NCBI RefSeq assembly: GCF_022370755.2
Contig: NZ_CP092364.2
Location: 2,542,001 to 2,606,000, forward strand
Length of the DNA stretch: 64,000 bases
Direction: 5' to 3'
From: Mycolicibacterium goodii
GTDB lineage: Bacteria > Actinomycetota > Actinomycetes > Mycobacteriales > Mycobacteriaceae
A model generated the notes under the pieces. It was not told the DNA's origin. It made no database searches and saw only the letters and a list, made by a program, of their open reading frames with translations. Shown piece by piece: positions 46,001 to 56,327 of the stretch. Numbering within the stretch: position 1 is the stretch's first letter; every line of letters starts with the position of its first letter. Both the position numbers and the translations under genes were made by a program.

Positions 46001-47553
46001 ACGAAGTAGTCGTAGAGCAGCCGTGAGCGTGACGACAACACCGCGGCGGGCGTGTCGGTGCCCATCGAACCGAGTGGTTCGTTGCCCGATGCCGCCATCG
46101 GGGCGAGCAGGACGCGCAATTCCTCTTCGGTGTAACCGAACGCGATCTGGCGACGCACCACCGAATCGTGGTTCGGCTTCGCCACCGCGCGTTCCGGCAG
46201 CGTCGCGAGGTCGAGCAGACCGGCGTGCAGCCATTCCTCATAAGGTTCGGCCGCAGACAGCTGGGCCTTGATCTCGTCGTCGGGCACGATGCGCCCTGCG
46301 GCGGTGTCGATCAGGAACATCTTCCCCGGCTGCAACCGGCCTTTGGCGACGATCTCGCCCGACGGCACGTCGAGCACGCCGGCCTCGCTGGCGAGGATGA
46401 CCTTGTCGTCGACGGTGCGCCACCAGCGCCCCGGGCGCAGACCGTTGCGGTCGAGGACGGCACCGACGACGGTGCCGTCGGTGAACGTGACGCACGCCGG
46501 GCCGTCCCACGGTTCCATCAACGACGCGTGGAACTGCCAGAACGCGCGTTCGGCGGCGGGCATCGTGGTCGCGTTCTCCCACGCCTCGGGAATCATCATC
46601 AGCACCGCGTGTGGAAGGCTGCGGCCTCCGAGATGCAGCAGTTCGAGCACCTCGTCGAACGAGGCCGAGTCCGACGCCTCGGGTGTGCAGACCGGCGACA
46701 GGCGGCTCAGATCGCCGGGGATCAGCGGGCTCGCCAGTTTGGCTTCCCGCGCGTGCATGCGGTTACGGTTGCCGCGCACGGTGTTGATCTCGCCGTTGTG
46801 GGCGACGAACCGGAAGGGGTGCGCCAGCGGCCACGACGGGAAGGTGTTGGTCGAGAAGCGAGAGTGCACGATCGCGATCGCGCTCTGACACCGCTCATCG
46901 CGCAGGTCCAGGAAGTACTGGGGCAGCTGCATCGTCGTCAACATGCCCTTGTAGACCATCGTGCGGCTCGACAGCGTCGGGAAGTACACGTTCTCGCGCT
47001 CGGCACGCTTGCGAACCGGGTACACGAGGCGGTCCAGGTCGATGCCGCCGGGCCGGACTCCCCCGCTCTCGGGTGCGGCGACGAAGAACTGCGCCATGAA
47101 GGGCATGCAGCTCAGCGCGGTCGCGCCGATCCCGGCACCGTCGGGGTCGACCGGCAGGACACGCCACCCCAGGACTTCGAGACCTTCCTCGACGGCGATC
47201 GCCTCGACGCGCTCACGCGCTGCGGCACGGGCCACCGGATCCTGTGGCAGGAAGCAGACGCCTGCGGCGAACGTGTTGGACCCATCGGCGGCGGTGGCGG
47301 GAAGGTCGAATCCGACCACCTCGCGCAGCAACTCGACGGGCAGCTGGATGAGGATGCCCGCGCCGTCGCCGCTGGATTGCTCGGCCCCCGCGGCGCCGCG
47401 GTGTTCGAGGTTCTCCAGTGCGATCAGACCGTCGGTGACGATGCGGTGCGATTTGCGACCCTGGATGTCGGCGATCATCGCGACACCGCAGGAATCGGCT
47501 TCGTTTTGCGGGTCATATAGACCCTGAGCGTCTGGCAACGCCGAATAGAGCAC
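42997..47553 (-). CDS. gltB: Glutamate synthase (NADPH) large subunit
   Basis: Makes glutamate from glutamine and 2-oxoglutarate, 1518 aa from the GTG at 47553. A 21-residue propeptide precedes the catalytic nucleophile Cys22 ([12 protein letters not shown]), the glutaminase domain follows, then a central domain and the FMN-binding synthase domain ([40 protein letters not shown]). The 3Fe-4S Cys cluster is [13 protein letters not shown]. The frame remains open to 47706 but the GTG fits the propeptide layout. Confidence 0.93.
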   Translation of the reverse strand: MLYSALPDAQGLYDPQNEADSCGVAMIADIQGRKSHRIVTDGLIALENLEHRGAAGAEQSSGDGAGILIQLPVELLREVVGFDLPATAADGSNTFAAGVCFLPQDPVARAAARERVEAIAVEEGLEVLGWRVLPVDPDGAGIGATALSCMPFMAQFFVAAPESGGVRPGGIDLDRLVYPVRKRAERENVYFPTLSSRTMVYKGMLTTMQLPQYFLDLRDERCQSAIAIVHSRFSTNTFPSWPLAHPFRFVAHNGEINTVRGNRNRMHAREAKLASPLIPGDLSRLSPVCTPEASDSASFDEVLELLHLGGRSLPHAVLMMIPEAWENATTMPAAERAFWQFHASLMEPWDGPACVTFTDGTVVGAVLDRNGLRPGRWWRTVDDKVILASEAGVLDVPSGEIVAKGRLQPGKMFLIDTAAGRIVPDDEIKAQLSAAEPYEEWLHAGLLDLATLPERAVAKPNHDSVVRRQIAFGYTEEELRVLLAPMAASGNEPLGSMGTDTPAAVLSSRSRLLYDYFVELFAQVTNPPLDAIREEVVTSMARVMGPEENLLEPSAASCRQIVLRAPVIDNDDLGKIVHINDDGEHPGLRATVLRALYDVERGGEGLAEALDDLRSRASAAIANGRRILVISDRDSDHTRAPIPSLLAVSAVHHHLVRTKERTKVALVVESGDAREVHHIALLIGFGAAAVNPYLAFESIEDLIREGELTGIEPAAAVRNYVKALCKGVVKVMSKMGISTVASYTAAQVFEAIGLDRGVIDEYFTGTTSQLGGVGLDVIADEVKMRHRRAYPENPTERVHRRLEVGGEYAFRREGELHLFTPEVVFLLQHSTRTGRRDIFAKYSEEVDRLARKGGALRGLFEFKKGVRPPVPLDEVEPVESILTRFNTGAMSYGSISAEAHETMAIAMNKLGGRSNSGEGGEDAERLYDPRRRSAVKQVASGRFGVTSDYLVNATDIQIKMAQGAKPGEGGQLPGYKVYPDIARTRHSTPGVGLISPPPHHDIYSIEDLAQLIHDLKNANADARIHVKLVSSVGVGTVAAGVSKAHADVVLISGYDGGTGAAPLTSLKHAGAPWEIGLADTQQTLVLNGLRDRITVQCDGGLRTARDVVVAMLLGAEEFGFATAPLVVSGCIMMRVCHLDTCPVGVATQNPELRARFNGKPEFVENFFTFIAEDIRRYLAELGFRSIDEAVGHAELLDTAEGVAHWKSRGLDLSPIFAVPTDAHGAKPTQRRKLREQEHGLEQALDRTLIQLAEGALEDAHPVRLELPVRNVNRTVGTLLGSEVTRRYGAAGLPDDTIHVTLTGSAGQSIGAFLPPGITLDLVGDANDYVGKGLSGGRVIVRPPDDVLFLPEDNVIAGNTLLYGATSGEVYLRGRAGERFCARNSGALAVVEGVGDHACEYMTGGRVVVLGRTGRNLAAGMSGGIAFVLGLDPAKVNTEMVLLQRLDPEDLDWLRHVVADHVRYTGSTLGTSLLSDWPRRSAQFTKIMPTDYQRVLQATRMAKAEGRDVDSAIMEASRG

Positions 47554-47638
47554 TGGGTTGACACCTCCACAGTCCGGAACTTCCAGGTCCCGGGACTGCA
47601 CCGGCCCGCTCGACCAGTGTATCAGCGCAGGTAACCGC

Positions 47639-48052
47639 CTACGCAGTGACCATCGTCGGCACCAGTGGAAAGCCGGGCAGATTGCGCACCACGGTCCATA
47701 CGGCAACGGCCACCAAGATCACAGCGACAACCGGCACCGAGAACACCGGCTTTCCCGAGCGTCGCCGGGCGATCACCCAGCCGAGCAGCAACGGCAGGCC
47801 GACCAGCAGGAACACGTTGTCGGCGACGGCGGCCGCGACATCGCCGTGCAGCAGGTCGTGGGTCATCCGCAGCCCGCCGCACCCTGGACAGTCCCAGCCG
47901 GTGAGCATCTTGAACGGGCACGGGGGGAACAGAAAGCCAGGCCGGTGCGGGTCGGCGACGCCGATGTAGGCCAGCGCACCGGCGAACACCGCGCCTGCGC
48001 CGATCGAGGCTCGGCGCAGGCGGCGGTTCTTGATCCGACCGTCAGGTTCCAT
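47639..48052 (-). CDS. DUF2752 small membrane protein
   Basis: 137 aa from the ATG at 48052. The DUF2752 motif [18 protein letters not shown], with two Cys pairs, lies between hydrophobic segments, followed by [16 protein letters not shown] and [15 protein letters not shown]. Function unknown. It overlaps the 3' end of the TM2 gene by 11 bp, so the two are translationally coupled. Confidence 0.85.
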   Translation of the reverse strand: MEPDGRIKNRRLRRASIGAGAVFAGALAYIGVADPHRPGFLFPPCPFKMLTGWDCPGCGGLRMTHDLLHGDVAAAVADNVFLLVGLPLLLGWVIARRRSGKPVFSVPVVAVILVAVAVWTVVRNLPGFPLVPTMVTA

Positions 48053-48425
48053 CGCGCAGTGGGCGGCCCTGCGGATCCCGCACCTTGTCGGTGAGGATGA
48101 GCACCGCATCGACCACACCCCAGATGACGGCGCCGACGCCACAGGTGACCAGGCCGACGAGCAGCTGGGCGACACCGAGGCCGGTCTGCCCCAAGTAGAT
48201 CCGCCCGAACCCTACGAAGCCCGCCAGGCCGATCAGCTGCAGCAGGCCCGCGACGATCTTCGACTTGTCCGAGAACGCCTCACCGGTGACGGGATGCCGA
48301 CCGTACGGCGCGGTGGGATCGCCGTACATCGACGGATAGCCGTAAGGCGGCGGGCCCGCCGGCGGCGGATAGGGCGGCGACGATCCCGCGTCGAAGGTGC
48401 CACCGGACGACGGTGAGTCAGTCAT
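48042..48425 (-). CDS. TM2-domain membrane protein
   Basis: 127 aa. The N-terminal half is disordered and rich in P, Y, G and S. The TM2 core has KSKIVAGLLQLIGLAGFVGF, then GRIYLGQTGLGVAQLLVGL, then CGVGAVIWGVVDAVLI. TM2 proteins have two membrane segments and a conserved GRFY-type loop. Function unknown. Upstream partner of the DUF2752 protein. Confidence 0.85.
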   Translation of the reverse strand: MTDSPSSGGTFDAGSSPPYPPPAGPPPYGYPSMYGDPTAPYGRHPVTGEAFSDKSKIVAGLLQLIGLAGFVGFGRIYLGQTGLGVAQLLVGLVTCGVGAVIWGVVDAVLILTDKVRDPQGRPLRDGT

Positions 48426-48449
48426 ACAGCCAGGATGCCAGAGGCCCGG

Positions 48450-50636
48450 CTACCGGTTCCGGCGCAACCACCGGCGTAGGCCACCCTTTTCGCGGCTGAC
48501 CGGCTCCGTTGCTGAAGGCGTCGCCTCCGCGGATTTCTCGGGCCTGTCGCCGTCCGTGGTGTTGTCGCCGGCTTCGGGTGAGACCGGTTCGGCGTCGGGC
48601 TCTTCGATCGTCGGCGCGTCGGTGGTCTCGTCTGTGGTCTCATCGACCGCAGACTCTGCGTCGGCATCGGTTTCCCCGGTCTCGTGCCCGGCGCCGTCGG
48701 CGGACTCGGCGCCAGCCTCGTCAGCGGTCTCGGACTCCGGCGCCTCTACCGATGCTGCCGCGTCAGTCTCGACCGTCTCGGCGTCCGCGCCGTCCTCTTC
48801 GGTGTCGTCCGAGGTGGCCTCGGCGGCGGTTACCGGCGACTCCACAGCGGCCTCGGGTTCTTCGGCTGCGGTTTCCTCAGCTGCGGTTTCGTCGGCTGCG
48901 GTTTCCTCAGCTGCGGTTTCGTCGGCTGCGGCCTCTTCGGCTGCCGCCTCTTCGGTTGCGACAGCCTCGCCATCGGTGTCGGCGTCAGCCTCGACCGGCT
49001 CGGCCTCGTCGGCAGCCGGCTCGGAGTCTTCTTCGTCAACGGCGGCGTCGGCGTCGGAGATCTCGGCCTGCTCTGTCGCGGAGTCGTCGGCAGCCTCGGT
49101 TTCCTCGGCCTGCTCGTCGGCGGCCTCTCCTTGCGGGGTCCCGGTGTCGGCGGTCCCTTCGGCGGCAGGCTCGATCTCCTCGGCACCGGAGGCCGCACCG
49201 GAGTCGGCGTCGGGCTCAGCGGCCGACTCCCCGATGGCCTGATCCGGTGCGTCTTCGGCACTGTCCGGCTCGTCCACGTCCGCCCCGACGGTCTCGGCTT
49301 CAGGCTCGATCTCGATGGCGTCTTCGCCGTCCGCGGAATCGGATTCGGCCGCCTCGGCGTCGATTGCGGCATCTTCTGAGCCGACCGTGGCCTCGACATC
49401 GCCGGCCGCAGCGGGTTCGGCTTCCGCCGTTTCGCCCTCAGGGTCCAGCTCGAGCAGTTCGTCGACGGGTTCCTCAGCCTCTCCGTCAGCCTCTCCGTCA
49501 GCCTCTTCGGCGACCTGCTCGTCTCCGTCGGTGTCCGCTGTGGCTACTGCGGCGGTCTCGTCGGTTTCGGGTTCAGAGGTCTCGGAGTCGTCACTCTCGT
49601 CGAGTTCATCGGATACCGATGACAAGTCGGTGTCGCGGGAGGAGTCCTCGGATTCTTCCTGTACCGCCACGGCTGCGGCCGCAACCACCCCGGTACCCGC
49701 GGCGGCCGTCACGAGTTCCTTGCCGGCCGCGTCGATCAGCGAATCCTCGTCCGTCTCTTCGTCCTCGCCGACGGTCTTGCCGCGCAACGATTCGGGTTCC
49801 TCACGGCCCTTGGGTGCGAGCATGATGTAGACGACCGCGCCGATGAACACGAACGTCGAGGTGAACGTGTTGACGCGGATACCGGCGAACTCGGTGGCGG
49901 TATCGCTGCGCATCAACTCCACCGCGAACCTGCCGACGCAGTACGCGGCGACGTACAGGGCGAACAGTCGCCCGTGACCGATGCGGTATCTGCGGTCGGC
50001 CCAGATGAGGAAGGCGAAAACGGCGATGTTCCACAGCAACTCGTACAGGAACGTGGGGTGCACCACGGCCGTCACCTGGCCCGTGGACACACCGTTGAGC
50101 TGATCGGACTGCCCGGCGGCGTTGATCCGTTCGTAGATCTCCAGACCCCACGGCAACGTGGTGGGCCGCCCGTACAGCTCCTGGTTGAAGTAGTTGCCCA
50201 ACCTGCCGATGCCCTGGGCGAGGATGATGCCCGGCGCGATCGCATCCCCGAAGGCGGGCAGGGGAATTCCGCGGATACGGCAGGCGATCCACGCACCCAC
50301 CGCACCGAGTGCGACCGCGCCCCAGATACCGAGGCCGCCCTCCCAGATCTGGAGAGCGGCGCCGAAACCCTTGCCGGTGGGACCGAAATAGGTCTTCCAG
50401 TCGGTGAGGACGTGGTAGAGCCTGCCACCGACGAGCCCGAACGGCACGGCCCACAGCGCGATGTCGTAGATGACGCCGGGCTCACCGCCCCGGGCCTGCC
50501 AACGGCGGTCACCGATGATCAGCGCGGCGACGATGCCGACGATGATGCACAGCGCGTACGCGCGAAGCGGTACCGGGCCCAGATGCCAGACGCCCTGTGA
50601 GGGGCTGGGCAGGTATGCGAGCACGGTTGTGGTCAA
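48450..50636 (-). CDS. lgt: Prolipoprotein diacylglyceryl transferase Lgt with a long acidic C-terminal tail
   Basis: Adds diacylglycerol to the lipobox Cys of preprolipoproteins in the inner membrane. 728 aa from a TTG that overlaps the trpA stop as TTGA. The catalytic region (residues 1-285) has GRLYHVLTDW, GRLGNYFNQELYG and HPTFLYELLWN, with seven membrane segments. From about 285 to 705 the protein is low-complexity, almost all E, D, A, T, V and S, ending in a basic GGLRRWLRRNR. Mycobacterial Lgt proteins are known to be extended; this tail is unusually long. Function of the tail is unknown. Confidence 0.93.
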   Translation of the reverse strand: MTTTVLAYLPSPSQGVWHLGPVPLRAYALCIIVGIVAALIIGDRRWQARGGEPGVIYDIALWAVPFGLVGGRLYHVLTDWKTYFGPTGKGFGAALQIWEGGLGIWGAVALGAVGAWIACRIRGIPLPAFGDAIAPGIILAQGIGRLGNYFNQELYGRPTTLPWGLEIYERINAAGQSDQLNGVSTGQVTAVVHPTFLYELLWNIAVFAFLIWADRRYRIGHGRLFALYVAAYCVGRFAVELMRSDTATEFAGIRVNTFTSTFVFIGAVVYIMLAPKGREEPESLRGKTVGEDEETDEDSLIDAAGKELVTAAAGTGVVAAAAVAVQEESEDSSRDTDLSSVSDELDESDDSETSEPETDETAAVATADTDGDEQVAEEADGEADGEAEEPVDELLELDPEGETAEAEPAAAGDVEATVGSEDAAIDAEAAESDSADGEDAIEIEPEAETVGADVDEPDSAEDAPDQAIGESAAEPDADSGAASGAEEIEPAAEGTADTGTPQGEAADEQAEETEAADDSATEQAEISDADAAVDEEDSEPAADEAEPVEADADTDGEAVATEEAAAEEAAADETAAEETAADETAAEETAAEEPEAAVESPVTAAEATSDDTEEDGADAETVETDAAASVEAPESETADEAGAESADGAGHETGETDADAESAVDETTDETTDAPTIEEPDAEPVSPEAGDNTTDGDRPEKSAEATPSATEPVSREKGGLRRWLRRNR
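48871..48930 (-). repeat. Perfect 30-bp tandem repeat (two copies) in the lgt tail
   Basis: Bases 48871-48900 are identical to 48901-48930, each made of two similar 15-bp parts. They encode AADETAAEET-like sequence twice in the acidic tail. This is a likely site of copy-number change between strains. Confidence 0.9.
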
Positions 50637-51421
50637 GCTGAAACCCTCCGCCGAACACCACCGGCGAGTTCCTCGGTCAGGCGCCGGACCGCGTCAACGC
50701 CGTCCTGCAACGCGGCGACCAAGGCCGACCCGACGATCACACCGTCACTGTAGGAGCCGATCTGGGCGGCCTGTTCACCCGAGCGCACGCCGAGCCCGAC
50801 CCCCACCGGTATGTCGGACACCTCGCGGATCCGCCCGACCAGTTCGGGCGCGGCCGACGACACGGCGTCGCGGGCGCCGGTGACACCCATGGTCGACGCG
50901 GCGTAGACGAACCCGCGCGAGACCTCGATGGTCTTCGCGAGGCGCTCATGCGTCGAGGACGGAGCCACCAGGAAGATGCGGTCCAGGTCGTGGGCTTCGG
51001 AGGCCGCCAGCCAGTCGTCGGCTTCCTCGGGGATCAGATCCGGGGTGATCAGACCGTAGCCGCCCGCGGAGGCCAGATCGCGCGCGAAGGTGTCGACGCC
51101 TTTGCGCAGCACCGGATTCCAGTACGTCATCACCACGGCACGACCGCCGGCGTTACTGATGGCCTCCACCGCGGTCAGGGTGTCGCGCACACGTACGCCA
51201 CCGGCGAGCGCCGCCTCGGTGGCCGCGGCGATGGTCGGGCCGTCCATGCCTGGATCGGAGTAGGGAACACCGACTTCGACCAGATCGCAACCGGATTCGA
51301 CCAGCGCGGTCATCGCGGCGATCGACGTCGGGACGTCGGGGAACCCCGTCGGCAGATAGCCGATCAGCGCGGCACGGTCCTCGGCACGGCACGTCTCGAA
51401 CATTGCGCCCAGTCGGCTCAT
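50633..51421 (-). CDS. trpA: Tryptophan synthase alpha chain
   Basis: Cleaves indole-3-glycerol phosphate to indole and glyceraldehyde 3-phosphate, 262 aa from the ATG at 51421. Catalytic Glu lies in [11 protein letters not shown] and Asp in the following [16 protein letters not shown] region. The start overlaps the trpB stop as ATGA and the stop overlaps the lgt start, so the alpha and beta chains and lgt are translated from one mRNA. The frame stays open further to 51601, but this lies inside trpB. Confidence 0.95.
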   Translation of the reverse strand: MSRLGAMFETCRAEDRAALIGYLPTGFPDVPTSIAAMTALVESGCDLVEVGVPYSDPGMDGPTIAAATEAALAGGVRVRDTLTAVEAISNAGGRAVVMTYWNPVLRKGVDTFARDLASAGGYGLITPDLIPEEADDWLAASEAHDLDRIFLVAPSSTHERLAKTIEVSRGFVYAASTMGVTGARDAVSSAAPELVGRIREVSDIPVGVGLGVRSGEQAAQIGSYSDGVIVGSALVAALQDGVDAVRRLTEELAGGVRRRVSA

Positions 51422-52683
51422 CGGACGTCTCCTCCATCCAGCAGACCGAACCACGTGGCCGCCGTCTCGACATCCTTGTCGCCACGCCCGGACAGGTTCA
51501 CCACGATGACCGAGCCGGGGCCGAGTTCCGGGCCCAGCTTGAGCGCGCCGGCCACGGCGTGCGCGGATTCGATCGCCGGGATGATGCCCTCGGTACGGCA
51601 CAGCAACCGGAACGCATCCATCGCCTCGGTGTCGGTGATGGGCCGGTACTCGGCGCGGCCGATGTCCTTCAGCAGCGCGTGTTCGGGTCCGACACCCGGA
51701 TAGTCCAGGCCCGCCGAGATCGAGTGCGATTCGATGGTCTGCCCGTCCTCGTCCTGCAGCAGATACGAGAACGATCCCTGGAACGCACCGGGTGAACCGC
51801 CGGTGAACGTCGCCGCGTGCCTGCCGGTCTCGACCCCGTCGCCGGCGGCCTCGAAGCCGATCAGCCGCACGCCCGGATCGTCGATGAAGGCGTGGAAGAT
51901 GCCGATCGCGTTCGAGCCGCCACCGACGCAGGCGGTCACCGCGTCGGGCAACCGACCTGCCTGATCCTGGATCTGCACCCGGGTTTCCATGCCGATGACC
52001 CGCTGGAAGTCACGCACCATGAGCGGGAACGGATGTGGGCCCGCCGCGGTGCCGAAGCAGTAGTAGGTCTCGTCGGCGTTGGTCACCCAGTCACGGAAGG
52101 CCTCGTTGATGGCGTCCTTGAGCGTCTTGGAACCGGCCTCGACCGAGACGACGGTCGCCCCGAGCAGTCGCATACGGGCGACGTTGAGCGCCTGTCGCGC
52201 GGTGTCGACCGCGCCCATGTAGATCACGCATTCCAGGCCCAACAATGCGCAGGCGGTCGCGGTGGCCACGCCGTGCTGGCCTGCGCCCGTCTCGGCGATG
52301 ACGCGCGTCTTGCCCATCTGCCGCGCCAGCAGTGCCTGCCCCAGCACATTGTTGATCTTGTGAGATCCGGTGTGGTTCAAGTCTTCCCGCTTGAGGAAGA
52401 TGCGCGCGCCGCCGGCATGCTCGGACAACCGCGTGGCCTCGTACAGCGGTGACGGCCGTCCGCTGTAGTGGCGCTGCAGGCGGTCGAGTTCGTCGAGGAA
52501 CGTCTGATCGCCCCGGGATTTCTCGTACGCCGCGGTGACCTCTTCGATCACCGCCATCAGCGCCTCGGGAACGAGACGGCCCCCGTAGGGACCGAAATGT
52601 CCGCGGGCGTCCGGGTCGTGGGACGTGGGTTCGGCCACCCCTGCGCTGGAGCGCGGCAGGTCCGGGCCGGCGTGATACGCCAT
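51418..52683 (-). CDS. trpB: Tryptophan synthase beta chain
   Basis: Joins indole and serine to form tryptophan using pyridoxal phosphate, 421 aa. The PLP lysine is in HTGSHKINN. The catalytic Glu and the phosphate-binding loop [16 protein letters not shown] are present. N-terminal features [15 protein letters not shown] and [11 protein letters not shown] match the family. A four-base overlap with trpA follows. Confidence 0.95.
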   Translation of the reverse strand: MAYHAGPDLPRSSAGVAEPTSHDPDARGHFGPYGGRLVPEALMAVIEEVTAAYEKSRGDQTFLDELDRLQRHYSGRPSPLYEATRLSEHAGGARIFLKREDLNHTGSHKINNVLGQALLARQMGKTRVIAETGAGQHGVATATACALLGLECVIYMGAVDTARQALNVARMRLLGATVVSVEAGSKTLKDAINEAFRDWVTNADETYYCFGTAAGPHPFPLMVRDFQRVIGMETRVQIQDQAGRLPDAVTACVGGGSNAIGIFHAFIDDPGVRLIGFEAAGDGVETGRHAATFTGGSPGAFQGSFSYLLQDEDGQTIESHSISAGLDYPGVGPEHALLKDIGRAEYRPITDTEAMDAFRLLCRTEGIIPAIESAHAVAGALKLGPELGPGSVIVVNLSGRGDKDVETAATWFGLLDGGDVR

Positions 52684-52719
52684 CAGTGCTTCTTTTCGTA
52701 CAGGCGGCTCATTGCCGAA

Positions 52720-53538
52720 TCAGCGAGCCGGTTTCGGGCAGGACGGGTGCGTGCCTGCGGTGACCAGGTCGGCGACCGCGCCGCGGGGATCCCCGCTGGT
52801 CACCAGGCCCTCACCGACCAGCACCGCATCGGCGCCCGCGCCGGCGTAGGCCAGCAGGTCGGCCGTGCCGCGAACACCGGACTCCGCGACACGGATGACA
52901 TTGCTGGGAAGGCCAGGAGCGATCCGTCCGAAGACCGTGCGGTCGACCTCAAGGGTCTTGAGATTGCGAGCGTTGACCCCGATCACCGACGCGCCGGCCT
53001 TCAGGGCCCGGTCAGCCTCCTCCTCGGTGTGCACCTCGACCAGAGCCGTCATCCCGAGCGATTCGGTTCGCTCCAGCAGCGACTCCAGAACCGGCTGCTC
53101 GAGGGCCGCCACGATCAGCAGCAGCATGTCGGCGCCGTGCGCGCGGGCCTCGTGGATCTGGTACGGCCGGACGATGAAATCCTTGCGCAGCACCGGAATT
53201 GACACCGCTGCCCGAACCGCGTCGAGGTCGTCCAGCGAACCGTTGAACCGCCGCTGCTCGGTCAGCACGCTGATCACGCGTGCGCCACCATCCTGGTACG
53301 CCCGTGCCAACTCGGCCGGATCACCGATGTTGGCGAGTTCGCCGCGCGAGGGGCTTGCACGCTTGACCTCCGCGATGACGCCGATGCCCGGTTCCCGCAG
53401 GGCGGCCATCACGTTCAGCGGCGGCGGCGCCTCCTTGGCCCGCTCTTTGATCTCGTCAAGGCTGATGACGGCCTCGCGGGCGGCTACATCGGCGCGGACT
53501 CCCTCGATGATGGAGTCGAGCACTGTGGCCGAACTCAT
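52720..53538 (-). CDS. trpC: Indole-3-glycerol-phosphate synthase
   Basis: Forms indole-3-glycerol phosphate in the fourth step of tryptophan synthesis, 272 aa from the ATG at 53538. Motifs include [33 protein letters not shown] (catalytic Lys) and [19 protein letters not shown]-barrel layout with PVLRKDFI and [12 protein letters not shown] is complete. It lies 36 bp upstream of trpB and 76 bp downstream of the small Trp-associated membrane protein. Confidence 0.95.
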   Translation of the reverse strand: MSSATVLDSIIEGVRADVAAREAVISLDEIKERAKEAPPPLNVMAALREPGIGVIAEVKRASPSRGELANIGDPAELARAYQDGGARVISVLTEQRRFNGSLDDLDAVRAAVSIPVLRKDFIVRPYQIHEARAHGADMLLLIVAALEQPVLESLLERTESLGMTALVEVHTEEEADRALKAGASVIGVNARNLKTLEVDRTVFGRIAPGLPSNVIRVAESGVRGTADLLAYAGAGADAVLVGEGLVTSGDPRGAVADLVTAGTHPSCPKPAR

Positions 53539-53614
53539 CGCCCGTCCATTCCTTTCCGGTTTACCCGGGTCGCTCCCGGCTGACCTCCCTCGAAGGGTAA
53601 CCGTCCCCACACCC

Positions 53615-54229
53615 TCATCTGTCACCGCCCCTTCTGTCCGTTCCGTCCTGATCCCCGGTCGGATCATGCCCTTCATCCAGCGCATCCCAGATCATCCGCT
53701 CGGACATCGATTCGCTGGATACGTCCTGTTTGGCGGCCGCCCGACGGGCCGCCGGCGTCGCGTAGCGCGTCGCGACGCTGCGCGACGCACCGTTGGCCGA
53801 CCGCATCAGCAGCACCGCGCCGATCAGTGTGCAAACAGCGGCCACGAGCGTGATCACCGCACCCGTGTAGTAGCGGTGTGTCCCGGTGAGCTGTGCGACC
53901 GGGACCAGGGCCAGGTCAGCTGCGCGGACCGCCACATCATCGATCACCCAGAGACTGATCGCCAGGTAGCCCATGCCGGCGCTGGCGGCGGCCACCAGGA
54001 CAGCCAGCAACCGCAGCGGCCAGCCACGTACCGCGAGCACCGCCACCGCCGCGGCCAGCGCCAGCAACGCGAGCGGGATCAGTGCCGTCGACCACGTCGC
54101 ACCGCTGAGCGCGGTCGTCTTGGGTTGCCCGAGCCCGTCGAAAGAGCGCACCTCGACCCAGTTGAACCGCGACGCGATCCACAATCCCAGGGCCGCGAGG
54201 ACGAGAAGAGCCTGCGCCGCGCGGGTCAT
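53615..54229 (-). CDS. Trp-operon-associated small membrane protein
   Basis: 204 aa protein with four hydrophobic segments: [66 protein letters not shown] and [18 protein letters not shown]. It sits between trpE and trpC and overlaps trpE by 4 bp, as in other actinobacteria that have a Trp-biosynthesis-associated membrane protein. Function unknown; the C-terminal tail is soluble. Confidence 0.85.
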   Translation of the reverse strand: MTRAAQALLVLAALGLWIASRFNWVEVRSFDGLGQPKTTALSGATWSTALIPLALLALAAAVAVLAVRGWPLRLLAVLVAAASAGMGYLAISLWVIDDVAVRAADLALVPVAQLTGTHRYYTGAVITLVAAVCTLIGAVLLMRSANGASRSVATRYATPAARRAAAKQDVSSESMSERMIWDALDEGHDPTGDQDGTDRRGGDR

Positions 54230-55800
54230 GGTTCCGCCAGAGTGGCCGCGGCCGCGATGGCATTGAGCACCGCGCGGGCCTTGTTCGACGCCTCGGTGTA
54301 CTCGTAGGGGCCGTTGGAGTCGGCCACGACTCCCCCGCCGGCCTGCACGTAGGCGGTTCCGTCGCGCATCAGCGCGGTGCGGATCGCGATGGCGAAGTCG
54401 GCGTTGCCCGCGAAGTCGAGGTAACCGACGACGCCGCCGTAGAGGCCACGGCGGGTCTTCTCGACCTCTTCGATGAGCTCCATGGCCCGCACCTTCGGCG
54501 CGCCCGACAGCGTTCCCGCCGGGAAGCAGGCGGTCACCGCGTCCAGGGCGGTCTTGTCCTCGGCCAGCTCACCGGTGACCGTCGACACCAGATGCATGAC
54601 GTGGCTGTAGCGCTCGATGTGGCTGTAGTCGTCGACCCGGACGGTGCCCGGGCGGCAGACACGGCCGAGGTCGTTACGGCCGAGGTCGACGAGCATCAGG
54701 TGCTCGGCGCGTTCCTTCTCGTCGGCGAGGAGTTCCTTCTCGAGCAACACGTCTTCTTCCTCGGTGGCGCCTCGCCAGCGCGTTCCCGCGATCGGGTGCG
54801 TGGTGGCACGTCCGTCATTGACCGTGACCAGCGCCTCCGGGCTCGAGCCGACGATCGAGAAGTCGAGACCACCGTCGGCGTCGGGGACGTTCAGCAGGTA
54901 CATGTACGGGCTGGGGTTGGTGACCCGCAGGATGCGGTAGACGTCCAACGGATCGGCGGCGGTGTCCATCTCGAATCGCTGCGATGGCACCACCTGGAAC
55001 GCTTCCCCGGCCTCGATGTCGCCGACCAGCTTGTCGACGATCGCGGTGTACTCCTCCATCGTGCGCTGTGCGCGATGCTCGGGAGCCGGGCGGCTGAACG
55101 TCGCCACCGCCGACGACAGCGGCTGGCCCAGCGCCTTGGTCATCACGTCGAGGCGCGCCACCGCGTCGTCATAGGCCCAGTCCACGCGCTCATCGGTACC
55201 GTTCCAGTTCACCGCGTTGGCGATGAGCGTGATGGTGCCCTCGTGATGATCGACCGCGGCGACGTCGGTCGCCAGCAGCAACAGCATGTCGGGCAGGCCG
55301 AGATCGTCCTCCGCCAGCTCCGGCAGCCGCTCCAGCCGACGCACCATGTCATAGGCGAAGAAGCCGACCAGGCCCGACGACAGCGGCGGCAGCCCCGGCA
55401 TCACCTCGGTCTTGAGCAGGTCGAGGGTCGAACGCAGCGCCTCCAGCGGGTCCCCGCCGCTCGGCGCGCCCTCCGGTGCGGTCCCCAGCCACGCCGCCAC
55501 GTTGTCGCGGACCGTCAATGCCGACGGGGCGCCCGCCCCGATGAACGACCACCGTGACCACGATCGCCCGTTCTCCGCCGATTCGAGCAGGAACGTTCCG
55601 GGCCGGTTGGCGGCGAGCTTGCGGTAGGCCGACAACGGTGTCTCACTGTCGGCCAACACCTTGCGGGTGACGGGCACCACCCGGTGCTCGGCCGCCAGCG
55701 CCCGGAAGTCCTCGCGCGACGTGGTCTCGGCCAGCGACGCGCCCAGCGCGCGGGTACCGGTCTGCGTGGAGTTCGGACTGTTGTGGGCGGTGGTTTGCAC
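54226..55800 (-). CDS. trpE: Anthranilate synthase component I
   Basis: Forms anthranilate from chorismate with glutamine-derived ammonia, 524 aa from a GTG at 55800. The feedback-binding motif for tryptophan is in TFLLESAE. Catalytic and chorismate-binding regions are [25 protein letters not shown] and [13 protein letters not shown], with [18 protein letters not shown]. First gene of the trp operon. A short 7-codon uORF with one Trp codon ends just before it and covers the RBS (see separate entry). Confidence 0.95.
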   Translation of the reverse strand: MQTTAHNSPNSTQTGTRALGASLAETTSREDFRALAAEHRVVPVTRKVLADSETPLSAYRKLAANRPGTFLLESAENGRSWSRWSFIGAGAPSALTVRDNVAAWLGTAPEGAPSGGDPLEALRSTLDLLKTEVMPGLPPLSSGLVGFFAYDMVRRLERLPELAEDDLGLPDMLLLLATDVAAVDHHEGTITLIANAVNWNGTDERVDWAYDDAVARLDVMTKALGQPLSSAVATFSRPAPEHRAQRTMEEYTAIVDKLVGDIEAGEAFQVVPSQRFEMDTAADPLDVYRILRVTNPSPYMYLLNVPDADGGLDFSIVGSSPEALVTVNDGRATTHPIAGTRWRGATEEEDVLLEKELLADEKERAEHLMLVDLGRNDLGRVCRPGTVRVDDYSHIERYSHVMHLVSTVTGELAEDKTALDAVTACFPAGTLSGAPKVRAMELIEEVEKTRRGLYGGVVGYLDFAGNADFAIAIRTALMRDGTAYVQAGGGVVADSNGPYEYTEASNKARAVLNAIAAAATLAEP

Positions 55801-55803
55801 GGA

Positions 55804-55824
55804 TCAATCCTCCCAGACCGCCAT
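55804..55824 (-). other. Possible 6-residue upstream ORF before trpE with one Trp codon
   Basis: ATG at 55824 starts MAVWED followed by TGA at 55804-55806, three bases before the trpE GTG at 55800. Its end overlaps the likely trpE RBS GGGAGG, and one of six codons is Trp. It could couple trpE translation or respond to charged tRNA-Trp. No terminator hairpins are visible. Confidence 0.2.
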
Positions 55825-55862
55825 CCACGCCCTCGCATCAAGACGGCGTAGCGTTGTCGGTC

Positions 55863-56327
55863 ATGACATCTATAGGGACGGGAGACACCGTCGCCGAGTT
55901 CGAACTGCCGGACCAGACCGGCCAGATCCGAAGCTTGACGCGTTTGCTCGGCGACGGTCCCGTTGTGCTGTTCTTCTACCCGGCGGCCATGACCCCGGGA
56001 TGTACCAAAGAGGCCTGCCATTTCCGCGATCTGGCGCAAGAATTCGCCGCAGTCGGAGCGAGTCCCGTCGGGATCAGCACCGATCCGGTCGCCAAACAGG
56101 CCAAGTTCGCCGACATCCAGCGGTTCGACTTCCCGCTGCTCTCCGACGCCGACGGCAAGGTGGCCGCAGGCTTCGGCGTGAAACGGGGCTTGCTCGGCAA
56201 ACTGATGCCGGTCAAGCGGACCACCTTCGTCATCGACACCGACCGCACGGTGCTCGCGGTGATCTCCAGCGAGATCAACATGGACACCCACGCCGACAAG
56301 GCACTCGAGGTGCTCAGGGCGCGCTGA
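55863..56327 (+). CDS. bcp: Peroxiredoxin (Bcp family)
   Basis: Thiol peroxidase that detoxifies hydroperoxides, 154 aa from the ATG at 55863. Peroxidatic Cys47 is in [10 protein letters not shown] and Cys52 follows (CxxxxC), as in atypical 2-Cys Bcp proteins. Motifs VVLFFYPAA and [16 protein letters not shown] are family typical. A TTG at 55854 is a possible earlier start. Convergent with leuA, whose stop lies 14 bp inside its 3' end; divergent from trpE by 62 bp. Confidence 0.93.
   Translation: MTSIGTGDTVAEFELPDQTGQIRSLTRLLGDGPVVLFFYPAAMTPGCTKEACHFRDLAQEFAAVGASPVGISTDPVAKQAKFADIQRFDFPLLSDADGKVAAGFGVKRGLLGKLMPVKRTTFVIDTDRTVLAVISSEINMDTHADKALEVLRAR

Noticed and set aside
48397..49242. Serine-rich open frame on the + strand inside lgt
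   Set aside because: It is the antisense of the acidic Glu/Ala-rich tail of Lgt; the codons for E, A and D read as S, A and V in reverse.
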